A stretch of DNA of 7,454 nt from assembly GCA_910586955.1 (NCBI GenBank), contig CAJUMM010000115.1, positions 1 through 7,454 on the forward strand. The letters are read 5' to 3'. Below, piece by piece: positions 5,919-7,454 of this stretch (position 1 is its first letter; the number at the start of each line of letters is the position of its first letter). A model generated the notes under the pieces. The model was not told the origin of the DNA. It made no database searches and saw nothing but the letters and a program-made list of their open reading frames with translations. A program made the position numbers and the translations under genes. The DNA is from an uncultured Lachnospiraceae bacterium. GTDB lineage: Bacteria; Bacillota; Clostridia; Lachnospirales; Lachnospiraceae.

Positions 5919-5981
5919 GTCCTGTTTCTGCCGAGTGATTTTTTGTGTTTCATACACCTTACATTTGGGAGGGAGAAAGGA

Positions 5982-6629
5982 ATGGAATCAAGAAACAGAG
6001 CATCCAATTATGAAAAAATGAAAGAACATATGGCAGCTGCATTTTTACAATACAGTCAAAGGGAAATGATCCGGAAGTTTTCCCTTGCCCATGACGAAAC
6101 CTACCTTTATGTTGATTTTGTGGGAAGAAATTACCACATTCACCGCCAGACAGGAGCCGTAACCTGGCGGGAGGATGCTTTTCAATCAGAAAAAGCGGTA
6201 GACTACAACGAAGCTATGACCATATATGATGTACTTTGCTATTCCAAAGAAAACTGTCGTCTTGCCAATGAATGGGTCAATATAAGCAGCCTTTCCTCCA
6301 TTCAAGGGGGCAGTTTAACAAAAGACAGTTACTTTTTTCAAAATGCCGGAGCGTATTTTGACGGGAAAGCAGACAGCCTGGCCCATGCCTGCCGGCTGCT
6401 TCAGGGAAGAAAAATTCAAAAAGGCGATGTGGCCTACGAGCTGGATCTGTTTCCTTTTCTTCCGCTGTCCCTGCACTTCTGGGAATCCGATGAAGAATTT
6501 CCTGCAAGCCTGCAAATCCTGGCAGACAAAAATATTCTTGATTACATGCACTATGAGACCTTAATGTTTGCAATCACACATCTTCTCAATCGTTTAAAAA
6601 GCCAATGCGGGAGTACGCACTTATGCTGA
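5982..6629 (+). CDS. DUF3786 domain-containing protein
   Basis: A 215-residue protein I assign to DUF3786, a family of unknown function found mainly in anaerobic Firmicutes and some other anaerobes. Recognisable stretches are YLYVDFVGRNYHIHRQTGAV (residues 38-57, a beta-hairpin with conserved glycine and histidine), AMTIYDVLCYSKEN, GAYFDGKADSLAHACRLLQG, and LPLSLHFWESDEEFPASLQILADKNILDYMHYETLMFAITHLLNRLK near the C-terminus. There is no signal peptide or membrane helix, so it is cytoplasmic. The length is normal. The last few residues (CGSTHLC) follow the usual end of the domain and may come from a rearranged 3' junction. Start: ATG at 5982 with GGAGG (5968-5972) 9 nt upstream. It lies 64 nt after hairpin element B and may be read from the 5365-5393 promoter. 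It is convergent with the kinase fragment. Confidence 0.8.
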   Translation: MESRNRASNYEKMKEHMAAAFLQYSQREMIRKFSLAHDETYLYVDFVGRNYHIHRQTGAVTWREDAFQSEKAVDYNEAMTIYDVLCYSKENCRLANEWVNISSLSSIQGGSLTKDSYFFQNAGAYFDGKADSLAHACRLLQGRKIQKGDVAYELDLFPFLPLSLHFWESDEEFPASLQILADKNILDYMHYETLMFAITHLLNRLKSQCGSTHLC

Positions 6630-6653
6630 AACAAGGATAGCAGAAATATCCAT
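6621..6653 (-). pseudogene. Ten-codon frame MDISAILVSA with a perfect ribosome binding site, probable gene stump
   Basis: On the minus strand, CAGGAGGTGATTTT precedes an ATG at 6653, an ideal Shine-Dalgarno and spacing, but the frame ends after ten codons (TAA at 6623-6621). It sits just downstream of the truncated kinase in the same direction, and its end overlaps the 3' end of the DUF3786 gene. The likeliest reading is the start of a gene that followed the kinase and was cut off by a rearrangement. A leader peptide is less likely. Nothing in ten residues identifies the family. Confidence 0.35.
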
Positions 6654-6689
6654 AAAATCACCTCCTGATTGGAGCATAAAGATTTTTTT
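6654..6689. terminator. AT-rich hairpin with T7 run downstream of DUF3786 gene (weak)
   Basis: AAAATC (6654-6659) pairs with GATTTT (6681-6686), and inside it CTCC (6662-6665) pairs with GGAG (6671-6674), with the T run at 6683-6689. On the plus strand this could terminate the DUF3786 transcript. On the minus strand the same fold would hide the AGGAGG of the ten-codon frame. The stem is asymmetric and weak. Confidence 0.3.
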
Positions 6690-6697
6690 ACTGAAAA

Positions 6698-7454
6698 TCA
6701 ATAGGTTTGTTCTGAAATGTTCTCTGGATCAGCCAAATCAAAATCATCTATCCCAGAGGGCCTTGGCGGAAGCAGCGAAATCTCTGCTGTAATTTCTTTT
6801 GCCAGTCCCAGCTTTTCACCTAGCAAAATATCTACCACCGGATTACCTGTTTGATATAGAAAGGACAGGGAAACCGAAACCCTTTTCAGCTTGTTCAAGT
6901 ATGCTTTGCTTTCATCCAGTTCTCCATTATTTAACAGCCCATTCAATACAGACAAGTGATTGGCAATATCATGGCGAAATGCTTTCGTTTGCTCGTAGCG
7001 CCTTTGTGCCTCGGTAATATAGTTTTTTTGTGCTTGGGTTGCCTGCTCCAAAGATCGCAACGCCGTCTGGGTTTGAAAGCTGTGACAGATGTGTTGGTAG
7101 GCATACAGTGTGCAAAGCAGCGCGGCCAGCCCCAGGATTTGCATGACTAATAACGCACTGTGTTTTCCGGCCTCCCCTAACGAAATGGACGAAAGTAAGA
7201 CGCTATATGAAGTTTCCAGGATATACAGTTCAGCAGCAAAGAAAAACAGTCCGGGAAATAGTAACAAACCGACATATGGCATTTGACGCTCTTCTGTCAG
7301 AGATAGAAATTTCAATACCGCACCACAACAACAGGCGCAGATTACAAAAACGGTCAGCGTTGCTAAAAGAAATAATAGATACAGCAGTGTTTTCCCGACC
7401 ATACTGGGGAATAGTATAACCTCTACCGAGTTGACGATACCGAAAGAAAGCTGA
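6698..7454 (-). pseudogene. AgrC-like sensor histidine kinase lacking its GHKL ATPase domain, 5' end outside window
   Basis: The frame is open to the window end (QLSFGIVNSVEVILFPSMVGKTLL...). The ATG at 7402 has no Shine-Dalgarno, so the true start is probably beyond position 7454. Counting from that ATG, residues of about 5-30, 43-62 and 82-105 are membrane helices. A coiled-coil-like linker (110-140) leads to the phosphoacceptor box KAFRHDIANHLSVLNGLL with H144, then ELDESKAYLNKL and TGNPVVDILLGEKLGLAKE, all typical of the AgrC/HPK10-type peptide-sensing kinases. The family then continues with an N-box (DNAIEA-like) ATP-binding domain of about 100-120 residues. Here, after GIDDFDL, it changes to ADPENISEQTY and stops. 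I found no ATPase motif in the other minus-strand frames down to 6630, so the domain is deleted rather than frameshifted within the window. It cannot phosphorylate itself. No response regulator or peptide gene is visible nearby. Confidence 0.75.

Larger units (their letters stand above)
5424..5932. repeat. Large imperfect inverted repeat carrying two hairpin elements (possible mobile element or large RNA)
   Basis: The left arm (5424-5580) and right arm (5768-5932) are inverted copies of each other, from GGCAGA/TCTGCC at the outside to GCTGGC/GCCAGC at the inside. The right copy has about 7 extra bases between GGCAGA and CGCA. The arms enclose a core of about 190 nt. Each arm is itself a long hairpin (elements A and B). 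No transposase gene and no convincing target-site duplication are visible, so a non-autonomous transposon is possible but unproven. This unit accounts for most of the 765-bp gap between the TPR gene and the DUF3786 gene. Confidence 0.75.

Noticed and set aside
5424..5932. Retron msr-msd or group II intron
   Set aside because: No reverse transcriptase gene in the window, no intron GTGYG start or domain V-like hairpin, and the inverted duplicate layout does not match either.
5424..5932. tRNA, tmRNA, SRP RNA, RNase P RNA or rRNA fragment
   Set aside because: None of the hallmark motifs (such as GGTTCGA-type T arms or CCA ends) was found on either strand.
5424..5932. CRISPR array
   Set aside because: Only two repeat units, inverted relative to each other and about 146 nt long, with no spacers.
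5918..5944. Rho-independent terminator formed by the outer stem of element B and T6
   Set aside because: The T run is 20 nt beyond the stem and no closer hairpin precedes it.
5540..6007. 155-residue minus-strand open frame across element B and the core
   Set aside because: It crosses hairpin element B and the start of the DUF3786 gene, has no ribosome binding site, and its sequence looks like translated structured RNA or DNA (rich in R, S, C, L without domain pattern).

Overview
The window looks like a chromosomal segment from a low-to-mid-GC Clostridia genome, most likely Lachnospiraceae. The reasons are the strong AGGAGG-type ribosome binding sites, tightly packed operons, an orphan FlhB-like protein of the YlqH type, a DUF3786 protein and an AgrC-like sensor kinase. 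The assignment rests on gene content and style, not on a database match.

Layout. Positions 1-1344 (+) hold the 3' part of a long gene resembling FliK-type hook-length proteins, overlapping by 14 nt a short gene for an FlhB cytoplasmic-domain homologue. A small hairpin at 1344-1363 separates these from a convergent operon. Positions 5216-1366 (-) form a five-gene operon, read in this order: membrane-anchored TPR protein, alpha/beta hydrolase, metallo-beta-lactamase-fold hydrolase, Cof-type HAD phosphatase, threonine aldolase. Gaps are only 4 to 23 nt, each gene has its own Shine-Dalgarno, and there is a plausible promoter at 5249-5277. These look like housekeeping or metabolic enzymes with no obvious shared pathway.

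Positions 5217-5981 contain no convincing protein gene but hold the most interesting material. Two inverted, diverged copies (A, 5431-5576, and B, 5772-5918) of a roughly 146-nt hairpin element flank a 195-nt core that is also rich in pairing potential. Aligning A with the reverse complement of B shows at least 12 base pairs changed on both sides while pairing is kept. The internal loops (a 4x4 loop, a TC/TC loop that reads GA/GA on the other strand, and a single mismatch) stay the same. This is the signature of a structure under selection. A near-consensus sigma-A promoter (TTGTAA-17-TATAAT, 5365-5393) points rightward into it, so a large structured RNA, the folded ends of a mobile element, or both are possible.

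Positions 5982-6629 (+) encode a DUF3786 protein directly downstream of the structured locus. Positions 7454-6698 (-) hold an AgrC-like sensor kinase that runs off the window end and stops just where its GHKL ATPase domain should begin. Between them lies a 10-codon reading frame with a perfect Shine-Dalgarno, which may be the stump of a broken gene. The right-hand part of the window (about 5420-7454) therefore looks like a rearranged accessory region beside a conserved core.
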